The notes beneath the pieces were generated by a model. That model searched no databases and was not told the DNA's origin. It saw only the letters and a list, made by a program, of their open reading frames with translations. The position numbers and the translations under genes were made by a program. Of a DNA stretch of 64,000 nt, positions 24,577-33,442 are shown in pieces; within the stretch, counting starts at the first letter, position 1, and the number at the start of each line of letters is the position of its first letter. Source of the DNA: Uliginosibacterium paludis (lineage in GTDB: Bacteria > Pseudomonadota > Gammaproteobacteria > Burkholderiales > Rhodocyclaceae); the NCBI RefSeq assembly GCF_039631355.1, contig NZ_JBDIVF010000012.1:1-64000 (forward strand). The letters run 5' to 3'.

Positions 24577-26601
24577 GTGATGACTGCTCCGGCGCCTCTC
24601 CGTCTGTTTCTCCGCTCCCTTCGCAGGCTGGCGCCAGGCGCGCTCGGTCTGCTGTGCCTGACGGGCCTGCCGGCGCAGGCCCAGCTGGCTACGAAACCCT
24701 CGGCATTCCGGGCTGCCGGCGAGGTGGATCCCACGCCGCCGGTGGCCGAGGCCTATCGCGCCCGCATCGGGGGGCAGGTCGATTTTGACCGTCTGGCGCG
24801 GCGCTATCACCGCGGCACGCCGCTGGAGCTGCCGCATCTGCTCTTCCTGATCGACCGGCAGCAGGGCGACCGGCCCTATTTCATCAATACCCGTCGCTTC
24901 AGCCTGCATGAGCACTTCCTGGCGCGCGGTCCGCTGCACCTGCGGCTGGACCATGCCGCGCTGGCGGCGAACTACCGCACGCCGGATCGCCGCTTCCTGC
25001 TCGGCACGCTGGCCTGGCAGCGCAGCACGCAGCAATGGACCTATGAATTCTGGGAAGGCGACCAGCTCGATGCGCACCTGCTGCAGGCGGCACAGCGCAG
25101 CCTGCAGGCCGCCTTCTTCGCGCCGCTGGTATTCAAGGCCAATGCCCAGGCGCATGAGCGGGTGGCGACCACCGCCGGCCTGCCTTTCCTGTCGCAGGCA
25201 CAGCTGATCCGCGAGCAGGCCTTCCTGCCGCTCAATGAGGGCGTGGCGAAAGGCCGGGTGCGCCTGGTGCCGGCTGGCGGCATCGTGGCAGACGCCGATC
25301 CGCAGGACATTCTGGTGCTCGATGAGGTGCCGATCAGCCTGCCGCCAGTGGCGGGCATCATTACCAGCCGGCCTTCCACCGCGATCTCGCATGTGAATCT
25401 GCTCGCCCACGGTTGGGGAATTCCGAATGCCTGGGTGCGCGACGCGCTGACGGCATTTGCCCCGCTTGACCGGCAATGGATTGAGCTGCGGGTGACGCGC
25501 GAGGGCTATCGCGTGCAGCCGATCGCCCCCCAGGCGCTGGTGAAGGCACAGCAGGGCCGCGCGCTGCCCAGGCCCGATCTGAGCCACCCGGCACTGGCGC
25601 CCCTGGCTGCCCTGCGCGCGCCCGATCGCAGCCGTTGCGGCAGCAAGGCGGCCAATCTCGGTCAGATCCGCGCCGCCAGACTGCCTTCGGTGCAGGTGCC
25701 GGACGGCTTCTGCATTCCCTTTGCGCGTTATGCCGAATTCATGAACGGCGCGGCCGCGCAGGCGCTGATCCGGGCGGCGGCAGCCACGCCGCATTTCGAC
25801 GAGGATCCCGCCGTGCGCCATGCCGCGCTCGACACGCTGCGCCGCGAGCTGGTGGCTTTGCCGCTGCCGCAAGCCTGGTCTGCCGAGTGGCTGGCTCAAT
25901 GGCAGGCGCAACTGGGCGGCGCGGGCGTGTTCGTGCGCAGCTCGTCCAACTCCGAAGACCTGCCCGGCTTCAGCGGTGCGGGGCTCTATACCACCGTGCC
26001 CAACGTGCGGCAGGCTGAGGCCTTGTCCGAGGCAGTGAAAACGGTGTGGGCCTCGGTCTTCAACAGCGAAGCCTTCGAGGCGCGTCGCGCCGCCGCGATC
26101 CCACTGGATGCAGTAGCCATGGCGGTGCTGGTACAGACAGCGGTCGACTCCCGCCGCTCCGGCGTGATGATCACGCGTGATCCCTTCGACGCCGCGCACC
26201 GGGGCGCGAGCTACATCGCCGCCAAGCGCGGTATCGGCATCAAGGTGGTGGAAGGCCGCCGGATTGCCGAGCAGGTGATGGCGGATGCGCGCAGTGGCGC
26301 GGTGCAGCTGCTGAGCCGCGCCGACGAGCAGAGCGAGCTGGCGCTGGATGAGGCCGGTGGCGTGCGGGAGCGCGCGCTGGACGAAGCCAGCCAGCACCAG
26401 ACCGTGCTCGACGACGCCAGTGCGCGCCGCCTCGCGCGCGTCGGCGACGCAATCCGCAAGCTCTTCGGCGGCCACGATCAGGACATCGAATGGGCCACCA
26501 CCGAAGGCGAGCAGGTGATCGTGCTCCAGGCGCGGCCCTATGGCCGCCAGGCGCCCCGGTCGAGCGCCTCCGCGGGGCTTGCCCGCCGCGCTGCGCCATA
26601 A
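24577..26601 (+). CDS. Exported PEP-synthase/glucan-water-dikinase-like protein
   Basis: This 674-residue protein has a likely signal peptide (LRRLAPGALGLLCLTGLPAQAQ); the start is GTG at 24577 or ATG at 24580. The phosphohistidine-type swivel domain comes first, with GIITSRPSTAISHVNLLAHGWGIPN and candidate His272. An ATP-grasp PPDK N-terminal-like domain follows (SKAANLGQIR, VPDGFCIPFARY, VRSSSNSEDLPGFSGAGLYTTVP, then VQTAVDSRRSGVMITRDPF and a final DIEWATTEGEQVIVLQARPYG). In PEP synthase the ATP domain is first; here the order is that of plant glucan water dikinases. Export would place it where ATP is scarce, so its activity is unclear. It is divergent from the DeoR gene, whose operator lies between. 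Confidence 0.75.
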   Translation: MMTAPAPLRLFLRSLRRLAPGALGLLCLTGLPAQAQLATKPSAFRAAGEVDPTPPVAEAYRARIGGQVDFDRLARRYHRGTPLELPHLLFLIDRQQGDRPYFINTRRFSLHEHFLARGPLHLRLDHAALAANYRTPDRRFLLGTLAWQRSTQQWTYEFWEGDQLDAHLLQAAQRSLQAAFFAPLVFKANAQAHERVATTAGLPFLSQAQLIREQAFLPLNEGVAKGRVRLVPAGGIVADADPQDILVLDEVPISLPPVAGIITSRPSTAISHVNLLAHGWGIPNAWVRDALTAFAPLDRQWIELRVTREGYRVQPIAPQALVKAQQGRALPRPDLSHPALAPLAALRAPDRSRCGSKAANLGQIRAARLPSVQVPDGFCIPFARYAEFMNGAAAQALIRAAAATPHFDEDPAVRHAALDTLRRELVALPLPQAWSAEWLAQWQAQLGGAGVFVRSSSNSEDLPGFSGAGLYTTVPNVRQAEALSEAVKTVWASVFNSEAFEARRAAAIPLDAVAMAVLVQTAVDSRRSGVMITRDPFDAAHRGASYIAAKRGIGIKVVEGRRIAEQVMADARSGAVQLLSRADEQSELALDEAGGVRERALDEASQHQTVLDDASARRLARVGDAIRKLFGGHDQDIEWATTEGEQVIVLQARPYGRQAPRSSASAGLARRAAP

Positions 26602-26738
26602 GGAGCGACGGCGCGCCGGAGGAGGATCGGGCAGGGCGGAGGCGGGAAGCGCAGGGCCTGGCCTGCAACGGCGGGGCGCTGGCCGCCGGAAACCCGGATA
26701 ATGGCGGCCACTCTGTCTGCTACACCCGGAATTCAGCC

Positions 26739-28925
26739 ATGGAAATCAAGGTCAATTTTCTCGACAAGCTCCGCCAGGAGGCGAAGTTTGACGACTTCAC
26801 GGTCATTGCCGATCAGCCCATCCGCTACAAGGGCGATGGCTCGGCGCCCGGCCCCTTCGACTACTTCCTGGCGTCCTCGGCCCTGTGCGCGGCCTATTTC
26901 GTGAAGGCCTACTGCGACGCGCGCGGTATTTCGACCGAGCACATGCGCCTGTCGCACAACAACATCGTCGATCCCGAGAACCGCTACAAGCAGACCTTCA
27001 AGATCCAGATCGAGTTGCCGGCGGATATTTCCGAGAAAGACCGCCAGGGCATCCTGCGCTCGATCGACCGCTGCACCGTGAAGCGCGTGGTGCAGAACGG
27101 GCCGGAGTTCATCATCGAGGAAGTCGAGAATCTGGACGCTGACGCACAGGCGCTGCTCACCCTGAATCCCGATTCGGACACGCTCACCTACATCCCCGGC
27201 AAGGATCTGCCGCTGGAAAAGACCATCGCCAACATGTCAGCCACGCTGGCGGCACTCGGTATCAAGATCGAGATCGCCTCGTGGCGCAATCTGGTGCCGA
27301 ATGTATGGTCCCTGCATATCCGCGACGCGCATTCGCCGATGTGTTTCACCAATGGCAAGGGGTCAAGCAAGGAAAGCGCGCTGGCTTCCGCCCTGGGCGA
27401 ATATATCGAGCGCGCGAGCTGTAACCATTTCTACAACGACCAGTACTGGGGCGAAGAATTCGCCAACGCGGCATTCGTGCATTACCCGGACGAGCGCTGG
27501 TTCAAGCCGGGCAAGAAGGATGCGCTGCCCGCCGGCATGCTGGATGAGTACAGCCTCGCGATCTACAACCCCGATGGCGAGCTGCGTGCCTCGCATCTCT
27601 TCGATACCAACTCCGGCAACACCGAGCGCGGCATCTGCTGCCTGCCCTATGTGCGGCAGTCTGATGGCGAGGTGGTGTACTTCCCCACCAACCTGATCGA
27701 CAACCTCTATCTCTCCAACGGCATGAGCGCCGGCAATACGCTGGTGGAAGCGCAGGTGCAGTGCCTGTCGGAAATCTTCGAGCGCGCCGTGAAGCGCGAA
27801 ATCCTCGAAGGCGAAATCGCCCTGCCGGATGTGCCGGCTGAGGTGCTGGCGAAGTACCCTGGCATCGTCGCCGGCATTCAGGGCCTGGAAGAGCAGGGCT
27901 TCCCGGTGCTGGTGAAGGATGCCTCGCTGGGCGGGCAATTCCCGGTGATGTGCGTCACGCTCATGAACCCGCGCACCGGCGGCGTCTTCGCCTCCTTCGG
28001 CGCGCATCCGAGCTTCGAAGTGGCGCTGGAGCGCAGCCTCACCGAGCTGCTGCAGGGCCGCAGCTTCGAAGGCCTCAACGACCTGCCCAAGCCCACTTTC
28101 GAGAGCAATGCGGTCACCGAGCCGAACAACTTCGTCGAGCACTTCATCGATTCGAGCGGCGTGGTCTCCTGGCGCTTCTTCAGCGCCAAGGCCGATCATG
28201 AATTCGTCGAGTGGGATTTTTCCGGCAGCAATGCTGAGGAAGCCGCGACCCTCTTCGGCATCCTCAAGGATCTGGGCAAGGAAGTGTATGTCGCGGTGTA
28301 TGACCACTTGGGGGCCACGGCCTGCCGCATCCTCGTGCCGGGCTACTCCGAGATCTATCCGGTGGAAGACCTGATCTGGGACAACACCAACAAGGCGCTC
28401 GCCTTCCGCGAAGACATCCTGAATCTGCACCGCCTCGATGACGACGCGCTGCAGGATCTGCTCGAGCGCCTGGAAGACAGCGAGCTGGATGATTACACCG
28501 ACATCATCACGCTGATCGGCGTGGAGTTTGACGAGAACACCGTCTGGGGCCAGCTCACCATTCAGGAGCTGAAGCTGCTGATCTGCCTTGCCATCCAGGA
28601 TCTTGAAACCGCGCATGAGCTGGTCGGTGCCTGGCTGCAGTACAACGAGAACACGCTGGAGCGCGCGCTCTTCTATCAGGCGCTCAACGTGGTGCTGGAA
28701 GTCACGCTCGACGAGGAACTGGCGCTCGCCGATTACGAGGCGAACTTCCGCCGCATGTTCGGCGACGCGCGCATGGACGCCGCGATCGGCTCGGTGGAGG
28801 GCAGCGTGCGCTTCTTCGGGCTCACCGAAACCAGCATGAAGCTCGAAGGCCTGGACCGCCACCAGCGCCTGATCGACAGCTATCGCAAGCTGCATCGCGC
28901 CCGGGCGGCCGCGGCGAAGGGCTGA
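26739..28925 (+). CDS. OsmC-YcaO fusion protein
   Basis: This 728-residue protein has an OsmC-like domain at 1-140 (MEIKVNFLDKL, KGDGSAPGPFDYFLASSALCAAYFVKAYC) and a YcaO domain from about 200 onward. The ATP-binding signatures are SSKESALASALGEYIERAS, AQVQCLSEIFERAVKREI and FASFGAHPSFEVALERSLTELLQGR, with Glu and Arg contacts as in YcaO proteins. The final 180 residues are helical, acidic and of the TPR-like YcaO C-terminal kind. E. coli YcaO is linked to RimO-type methylthiolation of ribosomal protein S12, where the ATP-dependent step is thought to help; no RimO is seen here. The start is where the OsmC domain begins; upstream frames lack it. Confidence 0.9.
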   Translation: MEIKVNFLDKLRQEAKFDDFTVIADQPIRYKGDGSAPGPFDYFLASSALCAAYFVKAYCDARGISTEHMRLSHNNIVDPENRYKQTFKIQIELPADISEKDRQGILRSIDRCTVKRVVQNGPEFIIEEVENLDADAQALLTLNPDSDTLTYIPGKDLPLEKTIANMSATLAALGIKIEIASWRNLVPNVWSLHIRDAHSPMCFTNGKGSSKESALASALGEYIERASCNHFYNDQYWGEEFANAAFVHYPDERWFKPGKKDALPAGMLDEYSLAIYNPDGELRASHLFDTNSGNTERGICCLPYVRQSDGEVVYFPTNLIDNLYLSNGMSAGNTLVEAQVQCLSEIFERAVKREILEGEIALPDVPAEVLAKYPGIVAGIQGLEEQGFPVLVKDASLGGQFPVMCVTLMNPRTGGVFASFGAHPSFEVALERSLTELLQGRSFEGLNDLPKPTFESNAVTEPNNFVEHFIDSSGVVSWRFFSAKADHEFVEWDFSGSNAEEAATLFGILKDLGKEVYVAVYDHLGATACRILVPGYSEIYPVEDLIWDNTNKALAFREDILNLHRLDDDALQDLLERLEDSELDDYTDIITLIGVEFDENTVWGQLTIQELKLLICLAIQDLETAHELVGAWLQYNENTLERALFYQALNVVLEVTLDEELALADYEANFRRMFGDARMDAAIGSVEGSVRFFGLTETSMKLEGLDRHQRLIDSYRKLHRARAAAAKG

Positions 28926-29015
28926 GCCGGCGCTTCCACCCGGTCGCCCGCGGCGCCCCGCTTTCCTGGGGCGTCCGGAATCAGTATGCGGCGGGCATGT
29001 TCATGCTGCGCGCAC

Positions 29016-29435
29016 TCAGAGCGGTGCGCGTGCTTCACCGGTAGAGGCCGCGGCCTCACGGCAGCTTTCCTCGCAGGCGCGGCAGATGCGGGCGCAAACC
29101 GTGCAATGCTCATGTTGCGTGGCGTGCTGCTCGCATTCCTCGCCGCAATCCCGGCAGGCTTCGGCGCAGGCTTCGAGCATCGTGCGAAGCAGCGCCTCGT
29201 GACTTCCGGTGCGCCGGCTCGCCAGGGCCGCCGCCGCGGCACAGCAGTCGGCACAATCCAGATTCAGGCGGATGCACTGGGTCAGCCGGTCGAGCATGTC
29301 TTCACCCAGGCAGGCGTCGGCGCAGGCGGTGCAGGCCTGCCAGCAGTCGGCACAGGCTTCGATGCAGCGGATCAGCGCATCGTTGGTATTACCCTGGACA
29401 TGAGGATGCGTGGCGAGCATTTCTCGGGCATGCAT
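29016..29435 (-). CDS. Cys-rich four-helix copper-storage (Csp/DUF326) protein
   Basis: This 139-residue protein contains 19 cysteines spaced along helices, as CxxC-like repeats: CIEACADCWQACTACADAC, CIRLNLDCADCC, CAEACRDCGEEC, and CTVCARICRACEESC. A TQHEHC segment could bind metal at the bundle mouth. Family members bind many Cu(I) ions in the core of a four-helix bundle. There is no signal peptide, so the cytosolic Csp3 type is more likely. AAGGAG lies six bases before the chosen ATG (MHAREML). The neighbours are unrelated. Confidence 0.9.
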   Translation of the reverse strand: MHAREMLATHPHVQGNTNDALIRCIEACADCWQACTACADACLGEDMLDRLTQCIRLNLDCADCCAAAAALASRRTGSHEALLRTMLEACAEACRDCGEECEQHATQHEHCTVCARICRACEESCREAAASTGEARAPL

Positions 29436-29526
29436 GGCGTTCTCCTTCAGGCGTGTGTTGGACGCCCTGCGCGGCAAACGGCATGCCCGGGCGCAGCGCG
29501 AACACACTCATGACTGTTGCCCGAAG

Positions 29527-29949
29527 TCAGCCTAGGCGACAGGCCGGCGCAGCGTCGTCGGTTGGTGCGTGGCACACGACGCAGAGCTTGTTGCCCTCCG
29601 GGTCGCGGAAGTAGGCGCCGTAGTAATGCGGATGGTATTCGGGCCGCAGGCCGGGGGCGCCTTCCGGCCTGCCGCCGTGCGCGAGCGCCGCTTCCCAGGC
29701 CGCGTTCACCATGGCCCGGTTTGCCGCGGCAAACGCCACCATCTGGCCGTTGCCTGGAGCATGGGGCTCACCGTTCCAGGGCTTGCCGATGATGAACAGT
29801 GGCCGCACGCTCTCCGGCGTCTGCCAGCCCGCCCAGGGCCGGTCCGGTTCGCAGAAACGCTCAGGGACGGCGAGGCAGGCCATCAGGGCGCGATAGAAGC
29901 GGAGCGCCTGCTCGAACTTCGCTACGCCGACAAATACGTGAGAGAACAT
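29527..29949 (-). CDS. VOC family (glyoxalase-like) protein
   Basis: This 140-residue protein has MFSHVFVGVAKFEQALRFYRAL at the N-terminus and HYYGAYFRDPEGNKLCVVCH at the C-terminal end, the usual VOC pattern with His4 and a final Glu candidate in PEGNKLC. The start has GGAGCAAGG before the ATG and fits the fold; longer frames do not. The substrate is unknown. It lies 92 bases left of the Csp gene start, also on the minus strand, so it is read before it. Confidence 0.8.
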   Translation of the reverse strand: MFSHVFVGVAKFEQALRFYRALMACLAVPERFCEPDRPWAGWQTPESVRPLFIIGKPWNGEPHAPGNGQMVAFAAANRAMVNAAWEAALAHGGRPEGAPGLRPEYHPHYYGAYFRDPEGNKLCVVCHAPTDDAAPACRLG

Positions 29950-30130
29950 CCTTGCTCCGTTCCGGTGAGCCGGTTCAGTCAGGGAAGAGGCCCGTATTCG
30001 CCTATTCCGGCAATGATGACGGCATGAGTGGGGCCGCTGCCAGAAACCTGGAGACAGCATCTGCTGACGGCCGGGGTCTGTCCATCAATGATGACAAAGT
30101 CATGCTCGCCGCAGTGTGGCGCCGATCGAA

Positions 30131-30185
30131 CTTCAGGCGGCTGACGATGAGCCGGCAGGCAGGCGGTTGGCGAAGCGGACGGCGG
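30131..30185 (-). pseudogene. Duplicated 3' fragment of a GNAT gene (relic)
   Basis: These 55 bases match the 3' end of the GNAT gene at 31591-31645 with about 85 percent identity by eye, including the segment TTCGCCAAcCGCCTGCC on the minus strand. No 5' part is present. The gap 29950-30263 contains no other gene and this is the only structure I see in it. Confidence 0.55.
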
Positions 30186-30263
30186 TGGTACTTGGAAATG
30201 TGCTTGGGTCCGAGCGCCCCGCTCTGGCCTCGACCTTCCGCCGCAGCCCGCGAGGGGTGATAT

Positions 30264-30740
30264 TCAACTGCCGGTTCCTGCCGCCAGTTCAGGGTCCAGC
30301 GATAGCCCGCCGGCAATCCGGTTCCAGGCGTTGATATGACCGATGCTGAGCGTGAGGTTGATGATTTCGTCAGCGGAAAAGTGTTTGCTGAGCGCTTCGC
30401 GTACGGCGGGGTCGAGCGGAGTGCCGGGCATGTAGCAGAGCGCCTCTGCCCAGGCCAGTGCAGCGTGTTCGGCGGGCGAGTAGAGCGTGCCCATTTCACG
30501 CCAAACCGGCAGCATGTCGATTTTCTGTGCTGAAACCTCGAGTTTGCGTGCGTACTTGAGGTGAAAGTTCAGGCAGAAGGCGCAGGCATTGATTTGCGAA
30601 ACGCGTATTTTCAGCAATTCGCTGAGCTGTTTGCTCAGACCGCTGGCGTCAATGGCACGACCCAGACTCAGCAGTGCTTCGACTGCTTGTGGGGCACGTG
30701 CAGCAAGATCGGCGTAACGCAGGGTAGTCGATGTGGGCAT
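30264..30740 (-). CDS. AhpD-like carboxymuconolactone decarboxylase-family protein
   Basis: This 158-residue protein has the AhpD-type motif in QINACAFCLNFHLKYARKL, with Cys-x-x-Cys and a nearby His, suggesting peroxidase-type thiol chemistry. The C-terminal half ISFADEIINLTLSI-like helix (FSADEIINLTLSIGHINAWNRIAGG) is typical of the family. The start at MPTSTTLRYADLA is the conserved start, with AGGAG eleven bases before it. It is divergent from a MarR gene with two identical palindromes in between, so it is probably repressed by that regulator until an oxidant or electrophile inactivates it. Confidence 0.88.
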   Translation of the reverse strand: MPTSTTLRYADLAARAPQAVEALLSLGRAIDASGLSKQLSELLKIRVSQINACAFCLNFHLKYARKLEVSAQKIDMLPVWREMGTLYSPAEHAALAWAEALCYMPGTPLDPAVREALSKHFSADEIINLTLSIGHINAWNRIAGGLSLDPELAAGTGS

Positions 30741-30761
30741 GATGCGAGTGACTCCTGTAGT

Positions 30762-30803
30762 ATTCGAATTCGAATGGTTTTGAAATGTTATTCGAATTCG
30801 AAT
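30762..30803. promoter_or_regulatory. Double palindromic operator of the MarR regulator
   Basis: ATTCGAATTCGAAT occurs twice, at 30762-30775 and 30790-30803, 28 bases apart start to start. Each copy is a perfect palindrome. They lie between the divergent AhpD-like and MarR genes; the second ends three bases before the MarR ATG. Confidence 0.85.
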
Positions 30804-30806
30804 GGT

Positions 30807-31298
30807 ATGAGCAAGCGTCAATCTGAAACACACATTCCGGCGGTGGGCGAGGGGAAGCGCGGCGTCGAGGGGCATATCGGCTATCTGCTGCGCCAGGCGT
30901 ACGCCGTGCATCGCAGTCGCCTGGAACAGGCCCTGCAGCCACTGGGCCTGACCCTGCCCCAGTTTTCCGTACTGACGATGCTTTCTGCATACCCTGGCAT
31001 CGCCGGCGCGGACCTGGCTCGCCTGTCACTGCTGACGCCGCAGACGATTTGCGTGATTCTCAATAACCTGGAAAAAGCAGGATTCATCCGTCGCAGCGCC
31101 CATCCGGTGCATCGCAGGGCGCAATGTATCGAGCTCAGCTCGGCAGGTCTTTTGATGCTGAAAAACTGCAAGCAGCGTGTCGAGCTTGTCGAGCAGATTC
31201 TGCTGAAAGGCGTGCCGGCGAAGGAGGAGGAGGTCGTGCGCAGATGGCTGGTTCAACTGGCCATGACGGATGCAATGCCGATGTCTGAGCCCAGGTAA
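30807..31298 (+). CDS. MarR-family transcriptional regulator
   Basis: This 163-residue protein has an IGYLLRQAYAVHRSRLEQALQPLGLTLPQFSVLTML helix set and a winged helix with TPQTICVILNNLEKAGFIRRSAHPVHRRAQCIELSSAG, the standard MarR fold with basic wing residues. The ATG is only three bases from the second operator copy and no ribosome-binding site is visible, so the message may be leaderless or nearly so, or start at an upstream ATG between the operators (30774). There are two Cys (in RAQCIEL and NCKQ), which could sense oxidants as in OhrR; this is inference. It is divergent from the AhpD-like gene. Confidence 0.88.
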   Translation: MSKRQSETHIPAVGEGKRGVEGHIGYLLRQAYAVHRSRLEQALQPLGLTLPQFSVLTMLSAYPGIAGADLARLSLLTPQTICVILNNLEKAGFIRRSAHPVHRRAQCIELSSAGLLMLKNCKQRVELVEQILLKGVPAKEEEVVRRWLVQLAMTDAMPMSEPR

Positions 31299-31592
31299 CT
31301 GCGTGCCTTGTTTTCTGCGGGATCTTGATGCGCTTGCCGTACTGCGGGGCCCCTCGTCGGGCTTCTGACGCGAGCCACCGCTTCATGCGGGCCGCGGCTT
31401 CAATCGGAATGCCCGGCCTCAGGACTCCCCTGATCCGGCGACATCCTCCCGTCCTGCAGAGACTTCAACCCGACAATTTCCGGAAGGCTGATCGGTGTTT
31501 CACGGAGCTTCGGAGGGCACCTGATCAGGGCACATCATGTGTTGAAGCAAGGACGCCGTCATGTCTGCCCCGTGCCCGGCACAGGCTGCGTT

Positions 31593-32072
31593 TCAGGCGG
31601 GCGACGATGAGCCAGAAGGCAGGCGCTTGGCGAAACAGACGGCTTCCGGCCGCCCGGCGTACTTGCCGAAATTCGGGATGCGCTGATAAGCCTTGCGCTC
31701 GTAGAAGCGAACGGCGCGGGCGTTCACCAGCCGGGTCTCCAGCCAGAGCTCGGCGTAGCCCAGTTGCGCGGCATGCGCTTCCAGCGCCTCCAGCAGCGCG
31801 CTCCCCGCGCCCTGCGTGCCGGGCGCGGCATACATGCGCTTGAGCTCGGCAACGCCTGACTGCAGCGGGCGGAACGCGCCGCAACCGACCGGGCGTCCGG
31901 CGCTGTCACGCGCGATCAGGAAAATGGCACCCTCACCGCGAACATCGTCCGGTGAAAAGGAGGCACGACCACTGCTGCCGGTGATCGCGGCCAGGGTATC
32001 GGACAGCGCATCGAGCAGGACAAGCGCATCGGGGGTTTCAGGGTCTTCAGGCTGGATCAGGTAGTACGGCAT
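31593..32072 (-). CDS. GNAT-family acetyltransferase
   Basis: This 159-residue protein contains the acetyl-CoA binding signature in ELKRMYAAPGTQGAGSALLEALEAHAAQLGY (A motif) and a C-terminal LWLETRLVNARAVRFYERKAYQRIP (B motif). The substrate is unknown. A copy of its last 55 bases sits at 30131-30185. Intergenic DNA of 294 bases separates it from the MarR gene and I see nothing else there. Confidence 0.88.
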   Translation of the reverse strand: MPYYLIQPEDPETPDALVLLDALSDTLAAITGSSGRASFSPDDVRGEGAIFLIARDSAGRPVGCGAFRPLQSGVAELKRMYAAPGTQGAGSALLEALEAHAAQLGYAELWLETRLVNARAVRFYERKAYQRIPNFGKYAGRPEAVCFAKRLPSGSSSPA

Positions 32073-32224
32073 GTCTTGTTTGAAGGGGCGGGAGCAATCT
32101 GCTGCCTGGGATAGGCAGCGCCATGGTCGTGCCCCATGCTAATCCAAGCCGCGTGAAGCCGGAAGACTGGCGCAAGGCATGACGCCTGCCTTGAAGACGA
32201 GCAACAGCCGGGAGCCGTGTGGCC

Positions 32225-32410
32225 TCAGTGTTTCGGCAGGTGTGACTGGATCTCGGCGATTTCCTGGGTAAGCAGGGAGAGGGTTTTCCGGACTTCGGTG
32301 AGTGCGGCGGCTGCAAGCTGGGGGAGTTCTTCCGGCGTGTGGTGCTCGACATGGCTGATGGCTTTGCCGAGGTCTTGGAGATGGATCTTGATGGATTCCA
32401 GTTGCGACAT
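32225..32410 (-). CDS. Small helical protein, 61 aa
   Basis: I do not recognise a family. The start has an ideal AGGAGG five bases before the ATG (MSQLESIKIH). The sequence is a run of heptad-like Leu and Ile (LESIKIHLQDLGKAI, then LPQLAAAALTEVRKTLSLLTQEIAEIQSHL), so two helices or a coiled coil are likely. There are no membrane or signal segments. It stands alone between the GNAT and SDR genes on the same strand. Confidence 0.65.
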   Translation of the reverse strand: MSQLESIKIHLQDLGKAISHVEHHTPEELPQLAAAALTEVRKTLSLLTQEIAEIQSHLPKH

Positions 32411-32515
32411 GACTTCCTCCTGCCTGATGCGACTGCCTGAACGTTTCACCCTAGCCTGCCGGTAGCCAAACCGATGCCAGCCATTCGTGCAGCGCCCCCC
32501 GCGTGGCCGCCCGGC

Positions 32516-33370
32516 TCAGCCGTTCACGACCTCTCCGCCATTCGGATGCAGCACCTGCCCACTCATGAACGAGGCGTCGGAACTCGCCAGAAACACATAG
32601 GCAGGCGCGATCTCGGCAGGCTGCGCCGGGCGGTGCATCGGCACCTGCTGGCCGAAGTGGGCGACCTTGTCGGGCTCGAAGGTGGAGGGAATCAGCGGCG
32701 TCCACACCGGCCCGGGCGCGACCGCGTTCACGCGGATGCCGCGCGGCAGGAGTTGCAGCGAGAGCGAGCGGGTGAAGGCCACGATCGCGCCTTTCGATGC
32801 CGCGTAGTCGAGCAGCGTGGGGTTGCCGCGGTAAGCGGTGACCGAGGTGGTATTGATGATGCGCGCGCCTTCGTTCAGGTGGGGCAGGGCCGCGCGCGTG
32901 AGGTGGAACATGCCGAACACATTGGTGCGGAAGGTGCGTTCGAGCTGCTCGGGTTCGATGTCTTCGAGCCGCTCCTGCGGATGCTGCTCGGCGGCGTTGT
33001 TGACCAGCATGTCGAGGCGGCCGAAGCGCTCGACCGTGCGGCCGACCACCTGGTGGCAGAATTGCGGATCGCCGATATCTCCGGCCAGCAGCAGGCATTC
33101 CCGGCCGAGGCTGCGCACGATGCCGGCGGTGTCTTCCGCGTCGTCATGCTCATTGAGATAGACGACGCAGACGTCGGCGCCCTCGGTCGCGAAGGCCACC
33201 GCGACGGCGCGGCCGATGCCGCTGTCGCCGCCGGTGATGATGGCGACCTGGTCCTTGAGACGGAGCGGTCCGGTCTCCGGATTGACGGCGCGCGGCGGCG
33301 GCGTCATCTCCGACTCGAGGCCGGGCTGGCGGTCCTGATGCTGGGGCGGATTGAGGGGCGTGTCGCTCAT
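32516..33370 (-). CDS. Short-chain dehydrogenase/reductase (YghA-like)
   Basis: This 284-residue SDR has an N-terminal proline-rich extension, then the cofactor motif TGGDSGIGRAVAVAFATEGADV, LVNNAAEQ, and the active-site set Ser in NTTSVTAY with YAASKGAIVAF (Tyr-x-x-x-Lys). Proteins of this extended subclass reduce aldehydes or oxidise sugars with NADP(H), including YghA of E. coli; the substrate here is unknown. It is next to the BON lipoprotein gene on the same strand and both are typical general-stress genes. Confidence 0.93.
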   Translation of the reverse strand: MSDTPLNPPQHQDRQPGLESEMTPPPRAVNPETGPLRLKDQVAIITGGDSGIGRAVAVAFATEGADVCVVYLNEHDDAEDTAGIVRSLGRECLLLAGDIGDPQFCHQVVGRTVERFGRLDMLVNNAAEQHPQERLEDIEPEQLERTFRTNVFGMFHLTRAALPHLNEGARIINTTSVTAYRGNPTLLDYAASKGAIVAFTRSLSLQLLPRGIRVNAVAPGPVWTPLIPSTFEPDKVAHFGQQVPMHRPAQPAEIAPAYVFLASSDASFMSGQVLHPNGGEVVNG

Positions 33371-33442
33371 GCTGGATACCTCGTGCGGGCAGGGAAGGGG
33401 CGCCGGTCAGGCGCAAGCGGGGTGGGGCAACAGAGACGCGCC

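Noticed and set aside
24019..26475. 818-codon minus-strand frame opposite the dikinase-like gene
   Set aside because: Antisense shadow; the plus strand shows ATP-grasp and phosphohistidine motifs.
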